Positions 1-5,637 of a DNA stretch of 6,035 nucleotides are shown here, piece by piece; the first letter of the stretch is position 1; every line of letters begins with the position of its first letter. This DNA is from Candidatus Rokuibacteriota bacterium (lineage in GTDB: Bacteria > JAUVQV01). A model generated the notes under the pieces. The model saw only the letters and a program-made list of their open reading frames with translations, did not search any database and was not told the origin of the DNA. The translations under genes were made by a program, and so were the position numbers. The stretch is from NCBI GenBank assembly GCA_030609125.1, contig JAUWCW010000130.1, positions 1 to 6,035 of the forward strand, read 5' to 3'.

Positions 1-569
1 CCGAGAGACGCCTCCGGATCCCCCATGGCGACCCGGAGCTTGAGAGGAAGACCGGAGGCTTCGAGAAGGATGAAGACCACCGTGAGAAGAATCATGAAGG
101 TATTGGTCAGGACACCGGTGAGGCTGGTCATCATGTTCCCCACCATCTGCATGATCGTCCCCGGGTTGAACTGCTCTTTGAAGACGCCGCTGGAGATCTC
201 GATGCCGTGGCCGGACATCCAGTTCCGCAGCTCCGATGTCTCCTGCTCGAGCCGCGCCTGGTAGACGGGCAGCTCGTTGACGAAATCGTTCATGGAGGTC
301 CCTATGAACAGGCCGAGCAGAAGCATGACCACCAGCAGAAGAAGTACGACGATCAGCACCGCCAGAGCCGTCGGGACACGGTGGTTCTGCATCCACATGA
401 GCGGCGGGGCGCAGATGACGGCGATGAACGCCGCCAGGAGAAAGGGAACGATGATGGCGGAGGCCGCCTTCATCCCCGCCACCACGATGACCAGTGACGC
501 CAAGACGATCAGGAACTGCCCCAGGGCGGAAATATTGCTCTTGACGGCCATCTGTTTATTATAATCCAT
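1..569 (-). CDS. AI-2E/PerM-family transporter, N-terminal part (truncated by window edge)
   Basis: This reading frame begins with ATG (569-567 on the minus strand) and stays open for 189 codons to the left edge, so the C-terminal half is missing. It encodes a polytopic inner-membrane protein of the AI-2E exporter/PerM superfamily. Members have been linked to export of autoinducer-2 or to Na+/H+ antiport, and the substrate cannot be told from sequence. Hydrophobic segments lie at about residues 16-36, 38-58, 66-92 and 150-170. Between the third and fourth is a hydrophilic, amphipathic stretch containing VNELPVYQARLEQ (residues 97-109), the soluble region typical of the family, where three helices at the N-terminus precede a long extracytoplasmic segment. 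Full-length members have about 340-370 residues. No good Shine-Dalgarno precedes the ATG; a second ATG at residue 7 (551-549) is no better. It is transcribed divergently from miaA. Confidence 0.85.
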   Translation of the reverse strand, partial: MDYNKQMAVKSNISALGQFLIVLASLVIVVAGMKAASAIIVPFLLAAFIAVICAPPLMWMQNHRVPTALAVLIVVLLLLVVMLLLGLFIGTSMNDFVNELPVYQARLEQETSELRNWMSGHGIEISSGVFKEQFNPGTIMQMVGNMMTSLTGVLTNTFMILLTVVFILLEASGLPLKLRVAMGDPEASL

Positions 570-596
570 GCAGGATCGCGTTGACCACACAATTCC

Positions 597-617
597 CCGG
601 AAAACACGGGTTTCCGG
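597..617. repeat. Inverted repeat in the divergent intergenic region, with adjacent direct repeat
   Basis: CCGGAAA (597-603) and TTTCCGG (611-617) form a perfect 7-bp inverted repeat around a 7-nt loop. CCGGAC at 614-619 recurs at 625-630, an 11-bp offset or about one helical turn. The repeat lies between the divergent AI-2E-family gene and miaA, so it could be an operator or an mRNA hairpin in the leader of the minus-strand gene. There is no T-tract, so it does not look like an intrinsic terminator. Function is inference only. Confidence 0.4.
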
Positions 618-638
618 ACCCTTGCCGGACCGTTGCGG

Positions 639-644
639 TATACT
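639..644 (+). promoter_or_regulatory. Possible -10 box for miaA
   Basis: TATACT matches the sigma-70 -10 consensus at five of six positions and sits 13 bp before the chosen miaA ATG. Transcription would start near 651 and leave an almost leaderless mRNA, which would fit the lack of a good Shine-Dalgarno. No convincing -35 hexamer is found at 16-18 bp upstream (the best TTGCCG, 622-627, is only 11 bp away), so the call is weak. A second -10-like TATAAT lies at 560-565 with TTGCTC 19 bp upstream. Confidence 0.25.
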
Positions 645-657
645 GATTGACAAGGCA

Positions 658-1686
658 ATGGTGAAGAAAAACGACCTTGACGGACAGCTCCCGGCGGTGG
701 CCGTCGTTGGACCGACCGCCTCGGGCAAGACCGCCGTCGCCCTGCACGTGGCCGAAGCGATGGGCACGGAGATCATCAGCGTCGACTCCCGCCAGATCTA
801 TCGCCGTCTCGACATCGGGACCGCCAAACCCACGCCGGAAGAGGTCCGCCGGGTGCCGCACCACCTGGTCGATTTCGTCGACCCGGAAGAGAAGTACAGC
901 GTCGGGCAGTACCGCCGGGCGGTCGAGGAGCTGGTTCCGCGCTTTGCCGATGCCGGCATGGTTCCCTTTTTCGTGGGCGGAACGGGGCTCTATCTCAAGG
1001 CCGTTCTCGAGGGTCTCTGCCCGGCCCCTCCGGCAAACAGCGAGTTGCGCCTGTGGCTCGAGCGCGCCTCCCGCTTTCCCGCCGGCGGTCTCCACGAGCT
1101 CCTGGCCCGCATCGACCCGGAGGCGGCGGGCCGCATCCATCCCCATGACACCTATCGGCTGACCAGGGCCCTGGAAGTCTACTACCTGACGGGGGAGACC
1201 CTCTCCAGCCGGCAAGACCGCCACCGGTTCGCCGAGCGCCCCTTCCGCGCCCTCGTCATCTGCCTCCGCCGCGATCCGGCCGACCTGAAGGACCGCATCG
1301 GCCGCCGGCTGGACCGGATGCTGGCCGCCGGCTTCGTCGGCGAAGTCGCCGGCCTGCTCGACGACGGCTGCGATCCCGGCCTCCCCGCCCTGCACGCCGT
1401 CGGCTACCCGCAGATGATCCGGCACCTCCAGGGCGAGACCAGTCTCGACGAGGCGGCGAAGCAGATCCGCGCCTCCACCTGGCAGTACGCCCGGAGGCAG
1501 ATGACCTGGTTCCGGGGAGTGGACAAGATCGTCTGGTTGGACGCAGGTCCGCAATCGAAAGCCTCCGCCCTGGCGGACAAGGTCCTTTATCTGCTGAAAC
1601 GGGAAGGCCTCTTTCGGGTGCGCGGGCAGGATCCGGGGAGCCGGGAAAAAGCGATTGACACCCCCCGGAAAAGGACCCTAGAATAA
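658..1686 (+). CDS. miaA: tRNA dimethylallyltransferase (MiaA)
   Basis: MiaA transfers the dimethylallyl group from DMAPP to N6 of A37 in tRNAs that read codons starting with U, the first step of i6A/ms2i6A formation in the cytoplasm. The 342-residue product shows the family motifs in order: P-loop GPTASGKT (18-25), the DSRQIYRRLDIGTAKPT block with the catalytic Asp (43-59), PHHLVDFVDP (67-76), VGGTGLYLKA (106-115, with the conserved Thr109), RLTRALEV (167-174), VGYPQM (248-253) and QYARRQMTWFRG near 276-287. His163 stands where the family usually has Asn in HPND. The frame is open back to ATG 568, but that would overlap the divergent gene and add 30 residues unlike MiaA, so ATG 658 is preferred. 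GTG 661 is an alternative, with AAGG 5 nt upstream. The product is somewhat longer than the usual 300-316 residues because of a polar C-terminal tail, whose codons also carry the promoter of the next gene. Confidence 0.96.
   Translation: MVKKNDLDGQLPAVAVVGPTASGKTAVALHVAEAMGTEIISVDSRQIYRRLDIGTAKPTPEEVRRVPHHLVDFVDPEEKYSVGQYRRAVEELVPRFADAGMVPFFVGGTGLYLKAVLEGLCPAPPANSELRLWLERASRFPAGGLHELLARIDPEAAGRIHPHDTYRLTRALEVYYLTGETLSSRQDRHRFAERPFRALVICLRRDPADLKDRIGRRLDRMLAAGFVGEVAGLLDDGCDPGLPALHAVGYPQMIRHLQGETSLDEAAKQIRASTWQYARRQMTWFRGVDKIVWLDAGPQSKASALADKVLYLLKREGLFRVRGQDPGSREKAIDTPRKRTLE
1655..1684 (+). promoter_or_regulatory. Sigma-70-type promoter inside the 3' end of miaA
   Basis: A perfect -35 hexamer TTGACA (1655-1660) is followed by an 18-bp spacer and TAGAAT (1679-1684), five of six matches to the -10 consensus. 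The last T of the -10 box is the first base of the miaA TAA stop. Transcription would begin near 1691, giving a leader of about 44 nt before the lipoprotein ATG at 1735. It is the best promoter seen in the window and would let the envelope gene cluster be transcribed independently of miaA. Confidence 0.7.
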
Positions 1687-1720
1687 ATGCCTCGGAACAC
1701 ATTGCCCCATCACTCACCAC

Positions 1721-1727
1721 GAGGAGG
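1721..1727 (+). promoter_or_regulatory. Strong ribosome-binding site fixing the lipoprotein start
   Basis: GAGGAGG lies 7 nt before ATG 1735. It decides against the in-frame ATG at 1687, which would put a charged, proline-rich stretch of 16 residues ahead of the signal peptide and would start at or before the predicted transcription start. Confidence 0.85.
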
Positions 1728-1734
1728 ATTACGC

Positions 1735-2478
1735 ATGAAGAGACTCAAGACACCCGCTCTTTCGGGCCCACTGATTGTCCTCGTCCTCTTCCTGGCCGGC
1801 GCCTGCGCCATGACTCAGCCGACAGCCACCGTGACGAGCGGGGGCGGCCCCTCGGTGGGGCAGGCCCAGAGCGTCCCCTACGACGGGCCCATGGCCCGCA
1901 TCGCCGTCAGTTCCTTCACCGACAAAACCGCCAGGGGCTACTACCAGATCGGCGACGGCCTGGCGGACATGCTCACCACCGCCCTTTTTCACAGCAACCG
2001 CTTCATCGTTCTCGAGCGTCAGATGCTCGGTGACGTTCTCCAGGAACAGGACCTGGCCGCCGCGGGCCGCATCAAGCCCGGAACGGAGGCCCCTATCGGC
2101 GAGATAGAGGGCGCTGAGCTCCTCGTCACCGGCGCCGTCACGGAGTTCGAGCCCAACGCCGGCGGAGTCGGCGCGGGCGTCATCTTCGGCGGCCTCCCCA
2201 TCGCCCTCGGCGGCGGGGGCAAGAGGGCCCACATCGCCATCGATCTTCGGGTCGTCGACGCCAGAACCTCCCGCATTCTGTCAGCCACGACCGTGGAGGG
2301 GACCGCCACGGACATTGCCGGTATGGCGGCCTTCCAGATCGGGGGCGGACTTTCGGAACTCGGCATCGGCCTGGGAGGCTACAAGAAGACCCCCATGGAA
2401 AAGGCCATCCGGCTGTGCATTCAGGAGGCGGTGAACTACATCTCCGGACAGACTCCCGCCCAGTACTATCGTCATTAG
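1735..2478 (+). CDS. CsgG/HfaB-family outer-membrane lipoprotein
   Basis: The 247-residue product begins with a lipoprotein signal peptide: basic MKRLK, a hydrophobic core (about 12-22) and lipobox AGAC with Cys24. Ala25 at +2 favours outer-membrane sorting. A low-complexity linker (26-50) leads into a CsgG domain: ARIAVSSF near 54-61, GDGLADMLTTAL, RFIVLERQMLGDVLQEQ, GAELLVTGAVTEFE, then GGVGAG and IAIDLRVVDARTSRILS. The last two segments closely resemble E. coli CsgG around its first membrane hairpin. The family includes the curli secretion pore CsgG and the holdfast anchor HfaB, as well as many uncharacterised lipoproteins. The glycine-rich stretches before and after could be membrane-inserting beta-hairpins. 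At 247 residues it is somewhat shorter than CsgG (277 with its signal peptide), and the region matching the curli pore constriction loop looks short. No csgA, csgB, csgE or csgF partner is in the window, so a curli role is not supported. It is first in a cluster with the FlgT-like gene 10 bp downstream. Confidence 0.88.
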   Translation: MKRLKTPALSGPLIVLVLFLAGACAMTQPTATVTSGGGPSVGQAQSVPYDGPMARIAVSSFTDKTARGYYQIGDGLADMLTTALFHSNRFIVLERQMLGDVLQEQDLAAAGRIKPGTEAPIGEIEGAELLVTGAVTEFEPNAGGVGAGVIFGGLPIALGGGGKRAHIAIDLRVVDARTSRILSATTVEGTATDIAGMAAFQIGGGLSELGIGLGGYKKTPMEKAIRLCIQEAVNYISGQTPAQYYRH

Positions 2479-2488
2479 CGGTCTTGCG

Positions 2489-3397
2489 GTGCGGCGCCGG
2501 GGGTACGTGAGAAGAGCAGGGGCGCTGGGACAGGCATCGCTCGGCGTCGCCCTGGCTGCCCTGATGGCCGCGCTTCTCTCTCTGCCTTCATCCACCAGGG
2601 GGGCGGCCGAAGAGACCCGCGAACTGCGCACCTACCAGCTGACGGAGCACGCCCCGATCATCCGGGGCCGGCCCGACAAGGCCTTTCAGCGCGCCCTGGA
2701 GACATCCTTCCGCAAGGCCCTCCTCGCCGCCCTGCGGGACACCGGGTCCGCGGGTCGCACGGACCGCGAGTTCGCCGCCTGGCTGAGCGGAATCCTCTCC
2801 CGCGCCGCCGACTTCATCGCCTCCTACAGAATTCTCTCCCACCAGGAGAAGGAAGGCTATCTGACCCTCACCGTGGAAGCCCAGGTTTTTATTGGAAAGC
2901 TCGAAGCGGCCGTCAGCGATTCGTCGCAGCTTGCGCCCTATCTGCCGGTCCGCCTCCTCGTGCTGATCGGCACGTTCCCCCTCGCGGGCACTTCCGGCGG
3001 CGAGGACGTCAACGCCGGCCACATCGCGGCCCGCGCCCTGGAGACGGAGTTTCTCCGGCGGGGCGCCGTTATCGTCCCTTCCCCTGAAAACCTTCCCTGG
3101 CAGCATCTCGGCGCCCGGGCCACGGCTGACAACGAGGTCACCCTCGCCGCGGCGGAAGGCCGCCGCCTGGAAGCGGATTTTGTCGTTCTCGGAAAGCTGC
3201 GGCAAAAAACGGACAACCTCCTGGTCCTCTCGGCGGCCCTGCTTTCCGTTCCGACGGAAAGAACCGTGCTCTCCGCCAGATCTCCCGTCGAGCTTCAGTC
3301 CGGCGCCGCTCCCCGGGACTTCTTCTCCCAACCCGCCGCGGAGATTGCCGATCTTTTTGAGCGCAAGCTCTCCAGCCGCACGGGGAAACCACATTGA
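2489..3397 (+). CDS. Exported FlgT-like envelope protein of unknown role
   Basis: The 302-residue product (from GTG 2489) has an arginine-rich N-terminus, a hydrophobic core at about residues 17-32 and a probable signal peptidase I site near residues 39-40, so it should be periplasmic or envelope-bound. It has no lipobox. Residues about 46-150 (with LTEHAPIIRG at 51-60, then an alternating Ala-rich helix and YLTLTVEAQVFIG) resemble the N-terminal domain of FlgT, the Vibrio flagellar H-ring protein. Residues about 151-290 (LPVRLLVLIG, ALETEFLRRGAVIV, LEADFVVLGKL) look like an alpha/beta domain of the TolB-N/CsgG/FlgT-middle type. The domain reading rests on pattern resemblance, not a search. 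Ribosome-binding signals are poor at GTG 2489; GTG 2507, preceded closely by GGGGG, is an alternative start. It follows the CsgG-like gene by 10 bp and overlaps the pgsA start, so the three are probably one operon. Confidence 0.72.
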   Translation: MRRRGYVRRAGALGQASLGVALAALMAALLSLPSSTRGAAEETRELRTYQLTEHAPIIRGRPDKAFQRALETSFRKALLAALRDTGSAGRTDREFAAWLSGILSRAADFIASYRILSHQEKEGYLTLTVEAQVFIGKLEAAVSDSSQLAPYLPVRLLVLIGTFPLAGTSGGEDVNAGHIAARALETEFLRRGAVIVPSPENLPWQHLGARATADNEVTLAAAEGRRLEADFVVLGKLRQKTDNLLVLSAALLSVPTERTVLSARSPVELQSGAAPRDFFSQPAAEIADLFERKLSSRTGKPH

Positions 3398-3933
3398 GCC
3401 TGCCGAACCTGCTCACGGCGCTGCGCATTCTCCTCATCCCTGTCTTCGTCGGCCTGCTGATCTACGAACGGCATGTAGCGGCGGCCCTCGTGTTCAGCGC
3501 GGCGGGCATCACGGACCTGCTGGACGGGATGATTGCGCGCCGGATGCACTGTCAGACGCGCCTCGGGGCATTTCTCGATCCCACGGCGGACAAGCTCCTC
3601 TCCGTCTCCTCCTTCGTTACGCTCTCCGTCAAGGGCCCTATTCCGGTCTGGTTCGTCGTCATCGTGCTCAGCCGGGACGTCATGATCTCCCTCGGGATCC
3701 TCATCCTCTACCTGACCGACGGGACCATCGAGATAGCGCCCAGCCGTCTCGGCAAAATCACCACGTTCCTCCAGTTCCTGACGATCCTCGCGACCATCCT
3801 CTTTCTCATCGCCGGCCGGGGCTTTTATCTCTGGAGAGTGGTGCTCCTCGGCGCTGCCTTCCTGACCATACTGTCGGGGGTGCAGTACCTGTACCGGGGC
3901 CTGAGCTCCCGGGGGGCATCGAAGCCCGCCTGA
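3394..3933 (+). CDS. pgsA: CDP-alcohol phosphatidyltransferase, probably PgsA (phosphatidylglycerophosphate synthase)
   Basis: The protein probably condenses CDP-diacylglycerol with glycerol-3-phosphate to give phosphatidylglycerophosphate, the precursor of phosphatidylglycerol and cardiolipin, at the inner membrane. The 179-residue product carries the complete family signature D-x2-D-G-x2-A-R-x8-G-x3-D-x3-D: Asp41, Asp44, Gly45, Ala48, Arg49, Gly58, Asp62 and Asp66. The N-terminal NLLTALRILLIPVF (5-18) is typical of PgsA-like enzymes. Several hydrophobic segments follow (about 28-40, 84-104, 119-137, 143-163), fitting the six-helix fold. The start is TTG 3394, with GGGGA 7 nt upstream; its TTGA overlaps the TGA of the FlgT-like gene, suggesting translational coupling. 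The substrate alcohol is not proven by the motif, so another CDP-alcohol transferase remains possible. It ends 13 bp from the stop of the convergent pyrD. Confidence 0.88.
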   Translation: MSLPNLLTALRILLIPVFVGLLIYERHVAAALVFSAAGITDLLDGMIARRMHCQTRLGAFLDPTADKLLSVSSFVTLSVKGPIPVWFVVIVLSRDVMISLGILILYLTDGTIEIAPSRLGKITTFLQFLTILATILFLIAGRGFYLWRVVLLGAAFLTILSGVQYLYRGLSSRGASKPA

Positions 3934-3946
3934 GACGGTGCCGGGG

Positions 3947-4867
3947 TCAGATCTCGAGAGATCCCACGAGCTGGGAAAGAGACGTCATGCCGTGCCTCTG
4001 GAGGTACCCTTCGATCCCTTCCACGACTTCCCGCCACCTTCCGGGGTAGATGAAATTCACCGTGCCGAGCTGCACCGCAGAGGCGCCGGCGATGATGAAC
4101 TCCAGGGCGTCCCGGGCCCCGTGGATCCCGCCGACGCCGATGAGGGGAACAGGGACGGCCCGGCGCGCCTGCCAGAGACACCGCACCGCCACGGGACGGA
4201 TGGCCGGCCCGGAGAGACCGCCCAGGACGTTGGCCAGGGCGGGACGGCGCGACTCGACATCCACCGCCATCCCCTGCAGGGTGTTGATCAGTGTCAGGGC
4301 GTCCGCCCCCCCGTCGACGGCGGCCCGCGCGATCTCCCCCACGTCGGTGACATTGGGGGTGAGCTTCACCAGGAGCGGCCTGGCCGTCTTTTCACGGACA
4401 GCCTCCACCACGCGCCGCGTCTCCCTGCCGTCCTGTCCGAAGAGGAGCCCTCCCTTTTTCACGTTGGGGCACGAGATGTTCACCTCCAGCGCGCAGATCC
4501 CCTCGGCGCCGCCGAGGATTTCCGCCAGGCGCCGGTATTCGTCCAGGGTCTGCCCGTAGATGTTGACGATGACCCGCGCCCCCTTCTCCCTCAGAAGAGG
4601 GAGCTTGTCGCGCAGGAACGCCTCGACGCCTATGTTCTCGAGGCCGATGGAGTTGAGCATCCCCGAGGGAGTCTCGACAATGCGGGGCGGCGGATTCCCC
4701 TCGGACCTTTCCAGGCTCAGTCCCTTGACGACGATCGCCCCGATTCCGTCGAGGTCACCGTACGGCTCCATCTCGAGCCCGTACGCACAGGTGCCGGAGG
4801 CGAGCATGACCGGGTTGGGCAGCGTCAGCGGACCGAGCCGCGCCGTGAGGTCCGCCGGCACTACCAC
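3947..4867 (-). CDS. pyrD: Dihydroorotate dehydrogenase class IB, catalytic subunit
   Basis: PyrD oxidises dihydroorotate to orotate in UMP synthesis using FMN. In class IB it pairs with PyrK, which passes electrons to NAD+. The 306-residue product has ASGTCAYG (23-30), VVKGLSLERSEGNPPPR (46-62), MLNSIGLENIG (70-80), and NISCPNVKKGG (130-140) with Cys133 as catalytic base; a Cys here is the mark of class 1 enzymes, since class 2 uses Ser. LVKLTPNVTDV follows with Lys168, then INTLQGMAVD, GGLSGPAIRP (216-225), GVGGI (244-248) and AGASAVQLGT (260-269), the FMN phosphate site. The KGLS and MAVD blocks are typical of the B subtype. The start is GTG 4867, which has GGAGG 7 nt upstream and overlaps pyrK by 7 nt; GTG 4861, two codons in, is the alternative. 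It is the last gene of the pyrC-pyrK-pyrD run. Confidence 0.96.
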   Translation of the reverse strand: MVVPADLTARLGPLTLPNPVMLASGTCAYGLEMEPYGDLDGIGAIVVKGLSLERSEGNPPPRIVETPSGMLNSIGLENIGVEAFLRDKLPLLREKGARVIVNIYGQTLDEYRRLAEILGGAEGICALEVNISCPNVKKGGLLFGQDGRETRRVVEAVREKTARPLLVKLTPNVTDVGEIARAAVDGGADALTLINTLQGMAVDVESRRPALANVLGGLSGPAIRPVAVRCLWQARRAVPVPLIGVGGIHGARDALEFIIAGASAVQLGTVNFIYPGRWREVVEGIEGYLQRHGMTSLSQLVGSLEI

Positions 4868-5637
4868 GAGAGCACCTCCGCGTCGAAGACCGGCCCTTCC
4901 CGGCAGCAGAGGCTGTACCCGGAGCGGGTCTTCACCGTGCAGCCCTGGCAGTACCCCTGGCCGCAGGCCATGAGGGTGTCCAGGGAAAGCCGTGCCGCGA
5001 CGGCATACGCGGACGCCAGCCCGCTGACGCGGCGGAGCATCCCTTCCGGACCGCAGGCGGAAACGACAATGTCCTTTCTTCTCTCGTCCGAAATGCCCTC
5101 CAGGCCGCCCGCGAGAAGGTCCGTCACCATTCCCCTCCGGCCGAGGCTGCCGTCCTCCGTGGCCACCTCCGTCGGGCAGCCGATCTCCCGGAGCTCTTCA
5201 ACCTGCATGACGTGGCTCTCCGTGCATCCTCCGATCATCGCCCGGAGGCTCCTGACGCCCTCGATAAGACGCCGGGCGAGGAAGAACAGGGGCGCCACGC
5301 CGCGCCCGCCCGCCACCAGCCAGTGTTCCTTCCCGCGCAGATCGAATCCGCTTCCGAAAGGCCCGAGCAGATCGATGCTCTCCCCGGCGGCCGTGGCGGC
5401 GAGGTCCCGTGTCGTCGGCCCCACTACCTGGTAAAGCAGCGCGGCCGAGGCGGAGCCCCCGCGGCGGCTGAAGTCGTGGACACCGAACGGACGCCGCCAG
5501 AGGGGGTCCGTCGAGCTTCTCGTGCGGACCATGACGAACTGTCCCGGCAGGGGCTCCGGCAGGGCGCCCGGCCACTCGACCCGCATCCGCTGAAAATCCG
5601 CGGAGAGGCGGCGGTTCTCCTCAACCCTGACCTTCAT
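4861..5637 (-). CDS. pyrK: Dihydroorotate dehydrogenase electron-transfer subunit (PyrK)
   Basis: PyrK is the FAD and [2Fe-2S] subunit that carries electrons from PyrD's FMN to NAD+. The 258-residue product is of normal length. An N-terminal ferredoxin-reductase-like FAD domain contains RRPFGVHD (48-55) and GPFGSGFDL (92-100). The NAD-binding domain starts at LVAGGRGVAPL (107-117) and contains SACGPEGML. At the C-terminus MACGQGYCQGC leads the iron-sulphur motif: Cys225, Cys230, Cys233 and Cys245 (C-x4-C-x2-C-x11-C), followed by the family's GPVF. Two motif positions differ from the usual form: Gly52 where Ser is common after RRPF, and AGGRG where GGGIG is common. The frame extends upstream to 5778, but the true start is ATG 5637, whose ATGA overlaps the pyrC stop by 4 nt; earlier codons lie inside pyrC and encode unrelated, polar sequence. 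Confidence 0.95.
   Translation of the reverse strand: MKVRVEENRRLSADFQRMRVEWPGALPEPLPGQFVMVRTRSSTDPLWRRPFGVHDFSRRGGSASAALLYQVVGPTTRDLAATAAGESIDLLGPFGSGFDLRGKEHWLVAGGRGVAPLFFLARRLIEGVRSLRAMIGGCTESHVMQVEELREIGCPTEVATEDGSLGRRGMVTDLLAGGLEGISDERRKDIVVSACGPEGMLRRVSGLASAYAVAARLSLDTLMACGQGYCQGCTVKTRSGYSLCCREGPVFDAEVLSW
4875..4879 (-). promoter_or_regulatory. Ribosome-binding site of pyrD, inside pyrK
   Basis: GGAGG read on the minus strand lies 7 nt before GTG 4867 and 13 nt before GTG 4861. This spacing favours the upstream GTG as the pyrD start. The site is part of the codons for the last residues of PyrK (in the DAEVL segment). Confidence 0.75.

Noticed and set aside
612-640. Sigma-54 promoter upstream of miaA
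   Set aside because: GG and GC pairs are present, but no pair has the required 10-nt spacing.
568-657. Upstream extension of miaA to ATG 568
   Set aside because: It would overlap the divergent gene's start codon and add 30 residues before the P-loop region that do not look like MiaA.
559-1554. A 331-codon minus-strand open frame opposite miaA
   Set aside because: It is antisense to nearly all of miaA, whose motifs are unmistakable, and it overlaps the start of the AI-2E-family gene in another frame.
2588-3394. A 268-codon minus-strand open frame opposite the FlgT-like gene
   Set aside because: The plus-strand frame has a signal peptide, domain-like patterns and operon spacing. The minus-strand frame has only Gly- and Arg-rich sequence without a motif.
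3951-3962. ATCTC-GA-GAGAT inverted repeat near the pyrD stop as a terminator
   Set aside because: The loop would be only 2 nt, the stem is 5 bp and no T-run follows on either strand.
3938-5434. A 498-codon plus-strand open frame opposite pyrD and pyrK
   Set aside because: It is antisense to two genes with complete catalytic motifs. Its translation is rich in Arg, Pro, Asp and Gly without any recognisable motif, as expected for a shadow frame in GC-rich DNA.
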